Positions 32,751 through 41,236 of a DNA stretch of 64,000 bases are shown here, in pieces. A program made the translations under genes and the position numbers. This DNA is from Frateuria sp. Soil773 (GTDB lineage: Bacteria; Pseudomonadota; Gammaproteobacteria; Xanthomonadales; Rhodanobacteraceae): contig NZ_LMSL01000006.1 of assembly GCF_001428405.1 (NCBI RefSeq), positions 46,310 to 110,309 on the forward strand, written 5' to 3'. The notes under the pieces are model-generated. The model had not been told where the DNA came from, did no database searches, and saw nothing but the letters and a program-made list of their open reading frames with translations. Each line of letters opens with the position of its first letter. Positions within the stretch are counted from its first letter, which is position 1.

Positions 32751-34820
32751 TCAGGTCGAAGCGTTGCCTGTGGCGGGGGGCGTCCGAAGCGCCGGCGCGT
32801 CCCAGCCGTGCTTGGGCGTGAAGCGTTCGCCGTAGCGTTCGGCGAGCCTGGTCAGGCGCTCCATCAAGGCGTCGGCGCCCTCGCTGCGCACATATTGGAT
32901 CGGGCCGCCGCGGAACGGCGCGAAGCCGGTGCCGAAGATCACCCCGGCGTCGAGCAGGTCGGCGTCGTCTATCACGCCGTCGGCGAGGCAGGCCACGGCC
33001 TCGTTCACCATCGGCAGGATCATGCGGTCCTGCAGGTCCGGCGAGGCGGCGTAGTCCGGATCGACCTCGGGCTTGCGCGGCTTGCCGTCCTCCCACACGT
33101 AGAGCCCCTGGCCGTCCTTCTTGCCGCGCTTGCCTTCCTGGACTTCCAGCCCCGGCGGAAGCTCCAGGCCCAGGAACGGGGCCAGCTCCTTGCCGACCGA
33201 GGCGCATACGTCGAGGCCGACGGTGTCGGCCAGCTCGATCGGGCCCATCGGCATGCCGAATTTCTTCGCCTCGCGGTCCAGTACCGGCCCCGGCACGCCT
33301 TCGCCGTACAGGCGCAGGGCCTCGAGCAGATAAGGCATCAGGATGCGGTTGACCAGGAAGCCCGGCGTGCCCTTGACGGCCACCGGCAGCTTGCCGATCG
33401 CCTTGCAGAACGCCAGCGCACGCTTCTCGATGGCCGGATCGAGGCGGTCGTGGCGCACCACCTCGACCAGCGGCATCTGGGCGACGGGGTTGAAGAAATG
33501 CAGGCCGAGGAAGCGCTGCGGCGCCTGCAGCCCCTTGCGCAGCTCGTCCAGCGCGATGCTGGACGTGTTGCTGGCGAGGATCTCGTCGGCCTGGAACTGC
33601 GGCTCGATCTTCGCGTAGAGCTGCTCCTTGGCCTCGGCGTTCTCGTAGATCGCCTCGATCGCCAGGTCCGCCTTGGCCACGCCCTGGCCCTCGATGTCGG
33701 CGCGCAGCCGGGCCATGGCCGCGTCGACCTTGTCCGGCGCCTTCAGCTTCTTTTCGTAGAGCTGCCGCGCGCGGTCCAGCGCCGGCTGGACGTACTTCAT
33801 CTCGCGGTCCTGCAGGGTCACCTGGAAGCCCTTGAGCGCGGTCCAGGCGGCGATGTCGCCGCCCATCACGCCGGCGCCGACCACGTGCACGTGCTCGATG
33901 CCGTGCTCGACCCCGCTGCCCTGGCCCTTCAGGCGCTCCTGCAGCAGGAACACGCGGATCAGGTTGTGCGCGGTCGGCGTCTGCGCCAGCTTCGCCACCG
34001 AGCGCGCTTCGAGCTTCAGGCGCTGCTGGATGCTCGGGCCGCCACGCCTCCACACGTCGATCAGCGCGAACGGCGCCGGGTAGTGTTCCTTGCGCACCTT
34101 GGCGGCGGTCTGCTTGACCACCGTCGGCGCCAGCAACTGGCGCACCGGCCACAGGTTGGTCGCCCAGGCCTTGGCGCGCTGGGCCAGCGGGCGGGGCTGC
34201 GGGCGGCGCAGCAGCACGCGCGCCTCGGCCAGCAATTCCTCCGGCCGCGCCAGCCGGTCGACCACGCCTAGGGCCAGGGCCCGTTTGGCCGACAGCGCCT
34301 TGCCGGTGAGCATCACCGGCAAGGCGTCGGTGGCGCCGATCAGGCGCGGCAGCCGCGCCGTGCCACCCCAGCCTGGATGGATGCCGAGCATCACCTCGGG
34401 CAGCCCGATCCGGGTCTTGTCGTCGTCCACGGCGATGCGCTGGCGGCAAGCCAGGGCCAGCTCGGTGCCGCCCCCCATGCACGCGCCGTGCACGGCGGCG
34501 ACCGTGGGGCAGGGCAGCCGGGCCAGCGCCTCGTAGACGCGCTGGCCGTTCTCGATGTTTTCCAGCACGGTGCCCTGGCTGGCGTAGCCGACGAATTCCT
34601 TGATGTCGGCGCCGACCGCGAAACCGGATGGCTTGGCCGAATGCACGATCACGCCGGCGGGCTTCTCGATCGCCAGGCGCTCCACGATCTGGCCCAGTTC
34701 GTCCAGCACGGCGCGCGAGATCGCATTGACGCCGCTGCCGGCGCGATCGAGTGCAAGGGTGACGATGCCGCTGTCGTCCACGCTCGTCTTCCAGTGGTTG
34801 AAGCGCAGTCCTTCGAACAT
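32751..34820 (-). CDS. FadJ/FadB-like multifunctional fatty acid oxidation protein
   Basis: A 689-residue fusion with enoyl-CoA hydratase activity (N-terminal third) and 3-hydroxyacyl-CoA dehydrogenase activity (rest). The hydratase shows ADIKEFVGYASQG, HGACMGGGTELALAC and GLPEVMLGIHPGWGGTARLP, with both catalytic glutamates present. The dehydrogenase begins HVHVVGAGVMGGDIAAW and has the HFFNPVAQMPLVEVV motif. MFEGLRFNHW at 34820 is the preferred start; 21 more codons are open upstream. No thiolase (fadA/fadI) lies next to it, so the partner must be elsewhere. Confidence 0.93.
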   Translation of the reverse strand: MFEGLRFNHWKTSVDDSGIVTLALDRAGSGVNAISRAVLDELGQIVERLAIEKPAGVIVHSAKPSGFAVGADIKEFVGYASQGTVLENIENGQRVYEALARLPCPTVAAVHGACMGGGTELALACRQRIAVDDDKTRIGLPEVMLGIHPGWGGTARLPRLIGATDALPVMLTGKALSAKRALALGVVDRLARPEELLAEARVLLRRPQPRPLAQRAKAWATNLWPVRQLLAPTVVKQTAAKVRKEHYPAPFALIDVWRRGGPSIQQRLKLEARSVAKLAQTPTAHNLIRVFLLQERLKGQGSGVEHGIEHVHVVGAGVMGGDIAAWTALKGFQVTLQDREMKYVQPALDRARQLYEKKLKAPDKVDAAMARLRADIEGQGVAKADLAIEAIYENAEAKEQLYAKIEPQFQADEILASNTSSIALDELRKGLQAPQRFLGLHFFNPVAQMPLVEVVRHDRLDPAIEKRALAFCKAIGKLPVAVKGTPGFLVNRILMPYLLEALRLYGEGVPGPVLDREAKKFGMPMGPIELADTVGLDVCASVGKELAPFLGLELPPGLEVQEGKRGKKDGQGLYVWEDGKPRKPEVDPDYAASPDLQDRMILPMVNEAVACLADGVIDDADLLDAGVIFGTGFAPFRGGPIQYVRSEGADALMERLTRLAERYGERFTPKHGWDAPALRTPPATGNAST

Positions 34821-34975
34821 GGGATGTCGGGCATGAGAGAGGGAGGCTGAACATACCGCTCCGCCGCGGCGAATGCGAGCCACGGACTGTCGCAGTTACG
34901 TCATCGCGGCGAATGTCCCGGCACGTGAACCGTGACTATTGCGATTCGCCCGGGAGTGCGCAAACGTAGCCGCCG

Positions 34976-35470
34976 ATGACTTCCCTCATGGCCTCCGCTC
35001 CGCCCCAGGCGGGCACCGAGATCCTCGATCGCATCCTCGCCGCGCCTGCCGGCCTGGTCGTGCTCGAGAGCGGCGACAGCCAGTCGCTGATCGCGAATTT
35101 CCGCGCCATCGCCCGGCACAGCGGCCAGGCGATCTACCTGTGGCAGCCTGACAGCGGCCTGGGCAACCTGCGCGAGGCGCATGCCCGCGTCCCGGGCTGC
35201 CAGCGGCTGGGCAGCGCGCTGCGCTACATGCAGCAGAGCATGCATTTCGGCGTCTACCTGCTGCTCGGGCTGGAATTGCCGCTGTCGGCGATGGACCACA
35301 CCCTGCTGCGCCAGCTCGCGCGCCCGACCACCGGGCACCTGCGCCGGGTGGTCCTGCTCGATCCGCCGGCGGCGCTGGTCGAACACCTGGGAGAACTCGC
35401 GCTGCACCTGCAGGGCCCGGCCAGCGCGCCGCAGCGGCCGCGCCTGCGCGACGGGCGCTGGGTCACCTGA
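34976..35470 (+). CDS. Unknown protein, possibly a degenerate AAA-like N-domain
   Basis: A 164-residue soluble protein that I do not recognise with certainty. It alternates hydrophobic strands and helices: LAAPAGLVVLES, IARHSGQAIYLWQP, FGVYLLLGLELPL and HLRRVVLLDPP. This pattern recalls the N-terminal, nucleotide-loop-less RecA-like part of Ycf46-type AAA proteins. No Walker motif is present. A second ATG at 34988 is also possible; neither has a clear ribosome-binding site. It ends 13 bases before the cyclic-di-GMP gene and is probably co-transcribed, so it may modulate that protein. Confidence 0.6.
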   Translation: MTSLMASAPPQAGTEILDRILAAPAGLVVLESGDSQSLIANFRAIARHSGQAIYLWQPDSGLGNLREAHARVPGCQRLGSALRYMQQSMHFGVYLLLGLELPLSAMDHTLLRQLARPTTGHLRRVVLLDPPAALVEHLGELALHLQGPASAPQRPRLRDGRWVT

Positions 35471-35483
35471 GCCGGAGGCGCGC

Positions 35484-38051
35484 ATGACAGCCGGCATCCT
35501 GATCGTCGCCCCGCAGCGGGATCTGCGGCGGACCCTGTTCGACACGCTCGACCGCGAGGGGCAGGACACCATCCATACGGCGCGCGGCCTGTCGCATGCG
35601 GCGATCCTGCTGGACGGTCGCACGCCGCTGAGCCTGGTGGTGATGGCGTTCGGCGGCGACGAGGCCGAGGCGCGGGACGGCTGCGAGCAGTTGCGCCGTA
35701 TCCCGGCCTGCGCCGAGGCCCCGCTGATCGCCGTGCTGGCCGACGGCGCCGCGGTCAAGCCGGGGCAGTTGCCGGGCGACGTCTCGGACTGGCTGCACGC
35801 GGCGCAGATCGGCAACGAGCTGGTCGCGCGCTGGCGCGGGCTGAGGGGGCAGCCCGCGCTGCCCGTTCCCGCCATGGCGGACCATTACCGCTTCGCCTTC
35901 GAGGAAGACGACAGCGAATGGCTGATCGTCGACCCGCACAGCGAGCGCCTGCTCGAGCTGAGCCCGGCGGTGGCGCGGCACAGCCACCTGGACGCCGGCG
36001 CCCTGCTGCGCCTGCCGCTGCACGAGGTGCTGCGCTTCGAAGGCATCGCCATCGAGCAGGTGCTCGAACAGGCCGACCGCCGCTGGCATGCCTGCCAGCG
36101 GCGCAGCCGCCAGGATGCCGACACCGGCCAGGCCAGCGCCCGGCGGGTCCGCCACGCCGGCCGCGACGCGGTGGCCCTGCTGTTCCGCAGCGACCGCGCC
36201 GACATGCGGGCGGAAGCCGCGCTGGCCCTGCTGTCGCGCATCTTCGCCGCGGCCGGCGGAATGGACACGCATCGCCTGGCGGCCCGCCTGCTGCTGGACG
36301 AGCTGGGCCTCGACTACCTGGCCCTGTGGTCGGCCCGCCCGGAAGAAAGCGGCGCGCCGACCCTGCTGCTGCAGTTGTGGCGCGGCGACGAGCCGCCGGC
36401 CCTGCTGCCGGCGCAGCAGAGCTCGCTGCGCCGCGTGCTGGACGGCAAGACCATGCTGCACCCGGGCGATGCCCAGCGCCTGGCCGCGGTCGATCCGCTG
36501 CTGGAGCAGCTCGGCCTGGTCGGTTTCGCCGGCCTGCCGCTGTTCGACGAGCGGCGCACGGTGCTGGGCGCCCTGCTGGCCGGCCGCCGCGCGGCGCTGG
36601 GCGACATGGAGATCATCGAGCCGGTGCTGCGCTGCGCAGCGGCGCGGTTCGCGCACACGCTGGAACTGCGCCGCACCCGCGAGCAAGGCCGGGCGGAGGG
36701 GCTGCTCGACGCGCTGACCGGCCTGCCGAACCGGCTGCTGTTCAACGACCGCCTCGACACCATCATCCGCGAGGCCCACCGCACCGGCGAGTGCTTCGCA
36801 GTGCTGTTCGTCGACCTGGACCGCTTCAAGCACATCAACGACAGCTACGGCCACGCGACCGGCGACCACGTCCTGAAGTCCGTCACCGAGCGCCTGTGCG
36901 GCAGCATCCGCGCCTCGGACACGGTGGCGCGCTACGCCGGCGACGAGTTCACCGTGGTGCTGCGCCACATCGTGAAGAACGAGGACGTGCTGCGCGTGGT
37001 GGAGAAGATCGTGAAGGTGATGGAGGCGCCGCTGGCGATCGAGGGCGGCAAGACGCTGCAGGTCACCGCCTCGATCGGCGTGAGCTTCTTCCCCGACGAC
37101 GCGCCCGACGCGGAGACCCTGCTCAAGCACGCCGACGAGGCGATGTACGCGGCCAAGCACTCGGGCCGCAACAATTTCCAGATCTACGAGATGAGCCCCG
37201 AGCATGCCCAGCAGCAGGACGTGGCGCTGCGCTCGCGGCTGCGCCATGCCGAACGCAACGGCGAACTGCGCGTGGTCTACCAGCCGCAGGTGGACGCCGG
37301 CACCGAGGACATCGTCGGCATGGAGGCGCTGGTGCGCTGGGAGCATCCGGAGCTGGGCCCGATCAGCCCGGGCGTGTTCATCCCGCTGGCCGAGGAGACC
37401 GGGCTGATCGTGTCGATCGGCGAATGGGTGCTGCGCACCGCCTGCCGGCAGGCGCAGGCGTGGGAAAGCGAGTACGGCCTGCGCCTGCGCCTGGGCGTCA
37501 ACCTGTCCGCGATGCAGTTGATGGAGGCCGACCTGCTGAACACGGTGGCGACGGTGCTGCGCGATACCGGGCTGGACCCGGGCCTGCTGGAGATGGAGGT
37601 CACCGAGAGCATCAGCATCAAGGACGTGCCTAACCTGGTGGAGAACCTGCACGGCCTGCACCGCCTCGGCTGCCGCATCGCGATCGACGACTTCGGCACC
37701 GGAGCGGCCTCGCTCGACTACCTGCGCAAACTGCCGGCCGACCGCATCAAGATCGACCAGAGCTTCGTGCGCAACATCGGCATCGACCCGGACGACGAGG
37801 CGATCGTGCGCGCCACCATCGAGATGGCGCACCGTCTCAAGCGCGGCGTGGTGGCCGAGGGAGTGGAGATCGAGCAGCACCTGCAGTTCCTGCGTGCGAA
37901 CCAGTGCGACGAGTTGCAGGGCTACCTGTTCAGCCGCCCGCTGACGCCGCTGAGCTTCGGCAAGCTGCTGGCCGAGCGCCAGCGCCTGTTCGCCCAGCCC
38001 GGCATCGCCGGCTTGAGCGCGGACCGGCCGGCCCCCATTACCATGGCCTGA
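35484..38051 (+). CDS. Multidomain GGDEF/EAL cyclic-di-GMP protein
   Basis: An 855-residue signalling protein. Domains in order: a receiver-like fold (1-125) lacking a clear phospho-aspartate, a PAS-like stretch (about 140-240), a GAF-like region (about 255-395), GGDEF (about 405-570) and EAL (about 590-850). The GGDEF loop reads AGDEF (485-489), compatible with cyclase activity. The EAL domain keeps EAL (614-616) and DDFGTG (735-740), compatible with phosphodiesterase activity. Which activity dominates cannot be read. There are no membrane spans. GGAGGCGCGC before the ATG fixes the start. Confidence 0.92.
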   Translation: MTAGILIVAPQRDLRRTLFDTLDREGQDTIHTARGLSHAAILLDGRTPLSLVVMAFGGDEAEARDGCEQLRRIPACAEAPLIAVLADGAAVKPGQLPGDVSDWLHAAQIGNELVARWRGLRGQPALPVPAMADHYRFAFEEDDSEWLIVDPHSERLLELSPAVARHSHLDAGALLRLPLHEVLRFEGIAIEQVLEQADRRWHACQRRSRQDADTGQASARRVRHAGRDAVALLFRSDRADMRAEAALALLSRIFAAAGGMDTHRLAARLLLDELGLDYLALWSARPEESGAPTLLLQLWRGDEPPALLPAQQSSLRRVLDGKTMLHPGDAQRLAAVDPLLEQLGLVGFAGLPLFDERRTVLGALLAGRRAALGDMEIIEPVLRCAAARFAHTLELRRTREQGRAEGLLDALTGLPNRLLFNDRLDTIIREAHRTGECFAVLFVDLDRFKHINDSYGHATGDHVLKSVTERLCGSIRASDTVARYAGDEFTVVLRHIVKNEDVLRVVEKIVKVMEAPLAIEGGKTLQVTASIGVSFFPDDAPDAETLLKHADEAMYAAKHSGRNNFQIYEMSPEHAQQQDVALRSRLRHAERNGELRVVYQPQVDAGTEDIVGMEALVRWEHPELGPISPGVFIPLAEETGLIVSIGEWVLRTACRQAQAWESEYGLRLRLGVNLSAMQLMEADLLNTVATVLRDTGLDPGLLEMEVTESISIKDVPNLVENLHGLHRLGCRIAIDDFGTGAASLDYLRKLPADRIKIDQSFVRNIGIDPDDEAIVRATIEMAHRLKRGVVAEGVEIEQHLQFLRANQCDELQGYLFSRPLTPLSFGKLLAERQRLFAQPGIAGLSADRPAPITMA

Positions 38052-38130
38052 GCGCGCCGCGCGGAACCGCCTGCGGCTCCGCGGGCGCACGACGCGGGGG
38101 AGGCGAGACCCGGCCTTCCGCGTGCGGACT

Positions 38131-38157
38131 GAACTTGGGCGCGCAAACCCTGTCTCA
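38131..38157 (+). promoter_or_regulatory. Sigma-E-type autoregulatory promoter of rpoE
   Basis: GAACTT (38131-38136) and TCTCA (38153-38157) are separated by 16 bases. This matches the RpoE promoter pattern, about 60 bases before the rpoE start codon; autoregulation is standard for this sigma factor. Confidence 0.75.
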
Positions 38158-38219
38158 GCCTGTTCACATCCGGCGGGGGCTCCGAAGCAGTGGCGGCAGC
38201 GATGAGGGAGACGGCCCGG

Positions 38220-38792
38220 ATGGGCGAGAACGAACTGGATGGCGCGCTGGTCGAGCGCGTCCAAAACGGCGACAAGCGGGCCTTCGACCTGCTGGTGCGC
38301 AAGTACCAGCACAAGGTGATCGGGCTGGTGTCCCGCTACGTGAAGAACTACGCCGAATGCGAGGACATCGCGCAGGAGGCGTTCGTGCGGGCCTGGCGGG
38401 CGATCGGCTCGTTCCGCGGCGACAGCGCCTTCTACACCTGGCTGTACAAGATCGCCGTGAACACGGCCAAGAACCACCTGGTGGCGATGGGCCGGCGCCC
38501 GCCGAACGACGACATCGCGGCCGACGACGCGGTTTTCGCGGCCGGTGCCGAACGCATGCAGGAAAGCGCGACCCCGGAGCGCGAGCTGATGCGGCAGGAA
38601 ATTGAACGAACCGTGTTCGATACTGTCCAAGCCCTGCCCGAGGAGCTGCGGACGGCCATCACGCTGCGCGAGGTGGATGGCCTCAGCTACGAGGAAATCG
38701 CCGAGGTGATGCAATGCCCCATCGGCACGGTGCGCTCGCGCATCTTCCGTGCACGCGAGGCGATCGACCAGAAACTGCGGCCGCTGTTGTGA
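38220..38792 (+). CDS. rpoE: RNA polymerase sigma-E factor
   Basis: A 190-residue extracytoplasmic-function sigma factor for envelope stress. Region 2 has AFDLLVRKYQHKVIGLVSRYVKN and GDSAFYTWLYKIAVNTAKNH. Region 4 has LRTAITLREVDGLSYEEIA and GTVRSRIFRAREAI. The start at 38220 (MGENELDGALVERVQ) aligns with E. coli RpoE; 38190 and 38202 are in-frame alternatives. It is followed by its anti-sigma factor after 17 bases and preceded by a matching sigma-E promoter. Confidence 0.97.
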   Translation: MGENELDGALVERVQNGDKRAFDLLVRKYQHKVIGLVSRYVKNYAECEDIAQEAFVRAWRAIGSFRGDSAFYTWLYKIAVNTAKNHLVAMGRRPPNDDIAADDAVFAAGAERMQESATPERELMRQEIERTVFDTVQALPEELRTAITLREVDGLSYEEIAEVMQCPIGTVRSRIFRAREAIDQKLRPLL

Positions 38793-38809
38793 AGCCGCGA
38801 GGACCGGAC

Positions 38810-39463
38810 ATGACTGAAGCCCATCGTGAACACCTTTCCGCCGGCATGGACGGCGCCCTGTCGAAGGAGGAGCTGCGCTTCCTGCTGCGCCGCTTCGAGC
38901 ACGACGCCGGCCTGTGCGAGGCATGGTCCCGCTATCACGTCGCGCGCGACGGCCTGCGCCGGCAACTGCCGCCGCTGGCCGCGGAGGGGTTTGCCGAGCG
39001 CGTCATGCAGGCCATCGGGCAGGAACAGCGCCCGGCGGCACGCCGTTCGCACTGGCTGCGCTGGTCCGCCGGCGGGGCGATCGCCGCCAGCGTGGCGGCC
39101 GCGGCCCTGATGCTGGCCCAGCCCGGCGGCAACGACCGCGGGCGCGCCGTGGCGGCCGGCGGCACGACCGGCATGGACACCTCGCTGGCCGAGGGCGCCG
39201 CGCATGCGCAGCAGCCGGCCACGCCCGCGGCGGTGCCGCCGTGGCTGAGCGCCAGCTCGGTATCGCAGTACAGCCAGCGGGCCTCGGCGACGCTGGGCGA
39301 TGCGTACGGCGACATGTCCCTGCCGTACGCGAACCAGCTTTCGCCGTACCGGCTGCAACGCGCGCACGAGCTCAACCGCGACGGCGCCTACCTGCTGCTG
39401 GTCGACCCGCGTCCCGCGGCCGTGCGGCCCGTTTCGCGCCAGGCCGCCGCCAGCGCACAGTGA
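38810..39463 (+). CDS. rseA: Anti-sigma-E factor RseA
   Basis: A 217-residue single-pass membrane protein that holds RpoE inactive until cut by periplasmic and intramembrane proteases. The cytoplasmic N-terminal domain has the family pattern HLSAGMDGALSKEELRFLLRR and WSRYHVARDGLR. The transmembrane segment is about 84-103. The periplasmic part is Ala/Gln/Ser-rich and ends in a motif-poor region (LNRDGAYLLLVDPRPAA). No rseB follows, unlike E. coli and Pseudomonas; degP comes next. Confidence 0.92.
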   Translation: MTEAHREHLSAGMDGALSKEELRFLLRRFEHDAGLCEAWSRYHVARDGLRRQLPPLAAEGFAERVMQAIGQEQRPAARRSHWLRWSAGGAIAASVAAAALMLAQPGGNDRGRAVAAGGTTGMDTSLAEGAAHAQQPATPAAVPPWLSASSVSQYSQRASATLGDAYGDMSLPYANQLSPYRLQRAHELNRDGAYLLLVDPRPAAVRPVSRQAAASAQ

Positions 39464-39554
39464 TGCGGCGCCGCGTGTGATCGCCGCGGTGGCCGTTCCC
39501 CCATGAAACCGTCTGCGCCGGCCCGGCTCCGGGCCGCGTGCCGGCGTGTGCGTC

Positions 39555-39584
39555 ACTCTCGTACCCAAGACTCTCGTGCCCAAG
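39555..39584 (+). repeat. 15-base tandem duplication in the degP leader
   Basis: Two adjacent copies of ACTCTCGTRCCCAAG (A or G at one position) lie directly before the GGAGG ribosome-binding site of degP. Confidence 0.75.
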
Positions 39585-39594
39585 GAGGAAATCC

Positions 39595-41070
39595 ATGAAT
39601 CGACCGAATCTGCGCATGCTGGCCTGCTCCGTCGCGGTGGCGCTGGCGGCCTCGGCCGGCGTGCAGGCGCAGACGGCGCCGCCCGCCGCGCCGTCCGCCC
39701 AGGCGCTGCCGGATTTCACCGGCATCGTGCAGAAGAACGCGCCCGCGGTCGTGCACGTGGAGGCGAAGTACAACGGCAAGCGCGCCCGCCGCGGCGGCCC
39801 GGCGGCCGGGCCGCGGGGCATCCCGGACGACCAGGCGGAGATCCTGCGCCGTTTCTTCGGCATGCCGATGATGCCTTCGCCGGAAGAGCAGGAGCGCACC
39901 TCGCTGGGCTCCGGCTTCATCCTTTCCAGCGACGGCTACATCCTCACCAACAACCACGTGGTGGACGACGCCGACGAGGTCACCGTGCGCCTGCAGGACC
40001 GCCGCACCCTGACCGCCAAGGTGGTCGGCACCGACCCGCAGTACGACATCGCCCTGCTCAAGGTGGATGCCGGCGGCAACCTGCCGGCGGTGAGCATCGG
40101 CGACTCGCGCACGCTCAAGCCGGGCCAGTGGGTGCTGGCGATCGGCTCGCCGTTCGGCTTCGACTACACCGTGACCCAGGGCATCGTCAGCGCAGTGGGC
40201 CGCAACCTCGGCAACCGCGACCAGCCCTATACCTCGTTCATCCAGACCGACGTGCCGATCAACCGCGGCAATTCCGGCGGCCCGCTGTTCGACCTGCAGG
40301 GGCGGGTGGTCGGCATCAACTCGCAGATCTATTCCAACACCGGCGGCTACCTCGGCGTGGCGTTCTCGATCCCGATCGACGTGGCGATGAGCGCGGTGCA
40401 GCAGATCAAGGACAAGGGTTTCGTCACGCGCGGCCAGCTCGGCGTGCTGGTGGGGCCGCTCACCGACGACGTGGTCAAGGCGCTGAAGCTGCCCAACAGC
40501 AACGGCGCGATCGTGTCCGACGTGGTCGCCGGCAGCGCGGCCGAGAAGGCGGGCCTGCAGCCGGGCGACATCATCGTCGGCTACAACGGGCAGTCCATCA
40601 GCATGGGCCCGGACCTGCCGCCGCTGGTCGGCCTGACCAAGCCGGGCACGCGCGTGCCCGTGGAGATCCTCCGGCACGGCAAGAAGCAGACGGTCGAGGT
40701 GACCGTGGGTGCCGCGCCGCGCGACAAGGACGCAAGCGGCTCCCTGGCTTCGGCGCAGCAGCCGGCGGCGCGGACGGGCTCGGCCGCCCTGGGCCTGTCG
40801 GTGGAGGATCTCGACGCCGACGCCCGGCGGCAGGCCGGCCTGAAGGCTGGAGAGGGCGTGCTGGTGGGCGACGTCACCGGCCCGGTGGCCGCGCAGGCCG
40901 GCCTGCAGCCGGGGGACATCGTGCTGATGGTGAACCAGCAGAAGGTCGGCAGCGCGGCGGCGTTCCGTACCGCCACCCAGGGCGTCAAGGCCGGCGACAC
41001 GGTGCTGCTGCTGGTGAAGCGTGGCGACCAGAGCCAGTTCATCGGCCTGACGGTGCCGTCCGACAAGTGA
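39595..41070 (+). CDS. degP: Periplasmic serine endoprotease DegP-like (MucD)
   Basis: A 491-residue HtrA-family protease and chaperone for misfolded envelope proteins. A signal peptide ends after AGVQAQ (about residue 26). The triad is H121 (TNNHVV), D151 (YDIALLKVD) and S227 (RGNSGGPLF). Two PDZ domains follow: about 290-380 (VAGSAAEKAGLQPGDIIVGYNG) and 400-485 (AQAGLQPGDIVLMVNQQ). AAGGAGGAAATCC before the ATG is a near-perfect ribosome-binding site. It belongs to the rpoE-rseA-degP stress unit, though no sigma-E promoter of its own is evident. Confidence 0.96.
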   Translation: MNRPNLRMLACSVAVALAASAGVQAQTAPPAAPSAQALPDFTGIVQKNAPAVVHVEAKYNGKRARRGGPAAGPRGIPDDQAEILRRFFGMPMMPSPEEQERTSLGSGFILSSDGYILTNNHVVDDADEVTVRLQDRRTLTAKVVGTDPQYDIALLKVDAGGNLPAVSIGDSRTLKPGQWVLAIGSPFGFDYTVTQGIVSAVGRNLGNRDQPYTSFIQTDVPINRGNSGGPLFDLQGRVVGINSQIYSNTGGYLGVAFSIPIDVAMSAVQQIKDKGFVTRGQLGVLVGPLTDDVVKALKLPNSNGAIVSDVVAGSAAEKAGLQPGDIIVGYNGQSISMGPDLPPLVGLTKPGTRVPVEILRHGKKQTVEVTVGAAPRDKDASGSLASAQQPAARTGSAALGLSVEDLDADARRQAGLKAGEGVLVGDVTGPVAAQAGLQPGDIVLMVNQQKVGSAAAFRTATQGVKAGDTVLLLVKRGDQSQFIGLTVPSDK

Positions 41071-41236
41071 GGCCCGGGCCGGCGGTCCGCCTGGCCCGCC
41101 GGCCTCCGTCCGTTTCCGATCGCGCGGCCGGCGGCCGCGCCCCGTTTCCATGCGATAATGCCGGGTTCGCGTCGCCATCCCGGCGACGCGCCGCCCGCGC
41201 CACGGCGCCGGGCGGTGAAAGCCGACAGCGTGCTCC

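Noticed and set aside
35463-38924. An 1153-residue minus-strand open frame over the GGDEF/EAL and rpoE genes
   Set aside because: Antisense shadow of clearly conserved proteins; composition is His/Arg/Gln-rich with no motifs.
39464-39594. Sigma-E promoter directly before degP
   Set aside because: No GAACTT-like box at suitable spacing; expression may come from the rpoE promoter.
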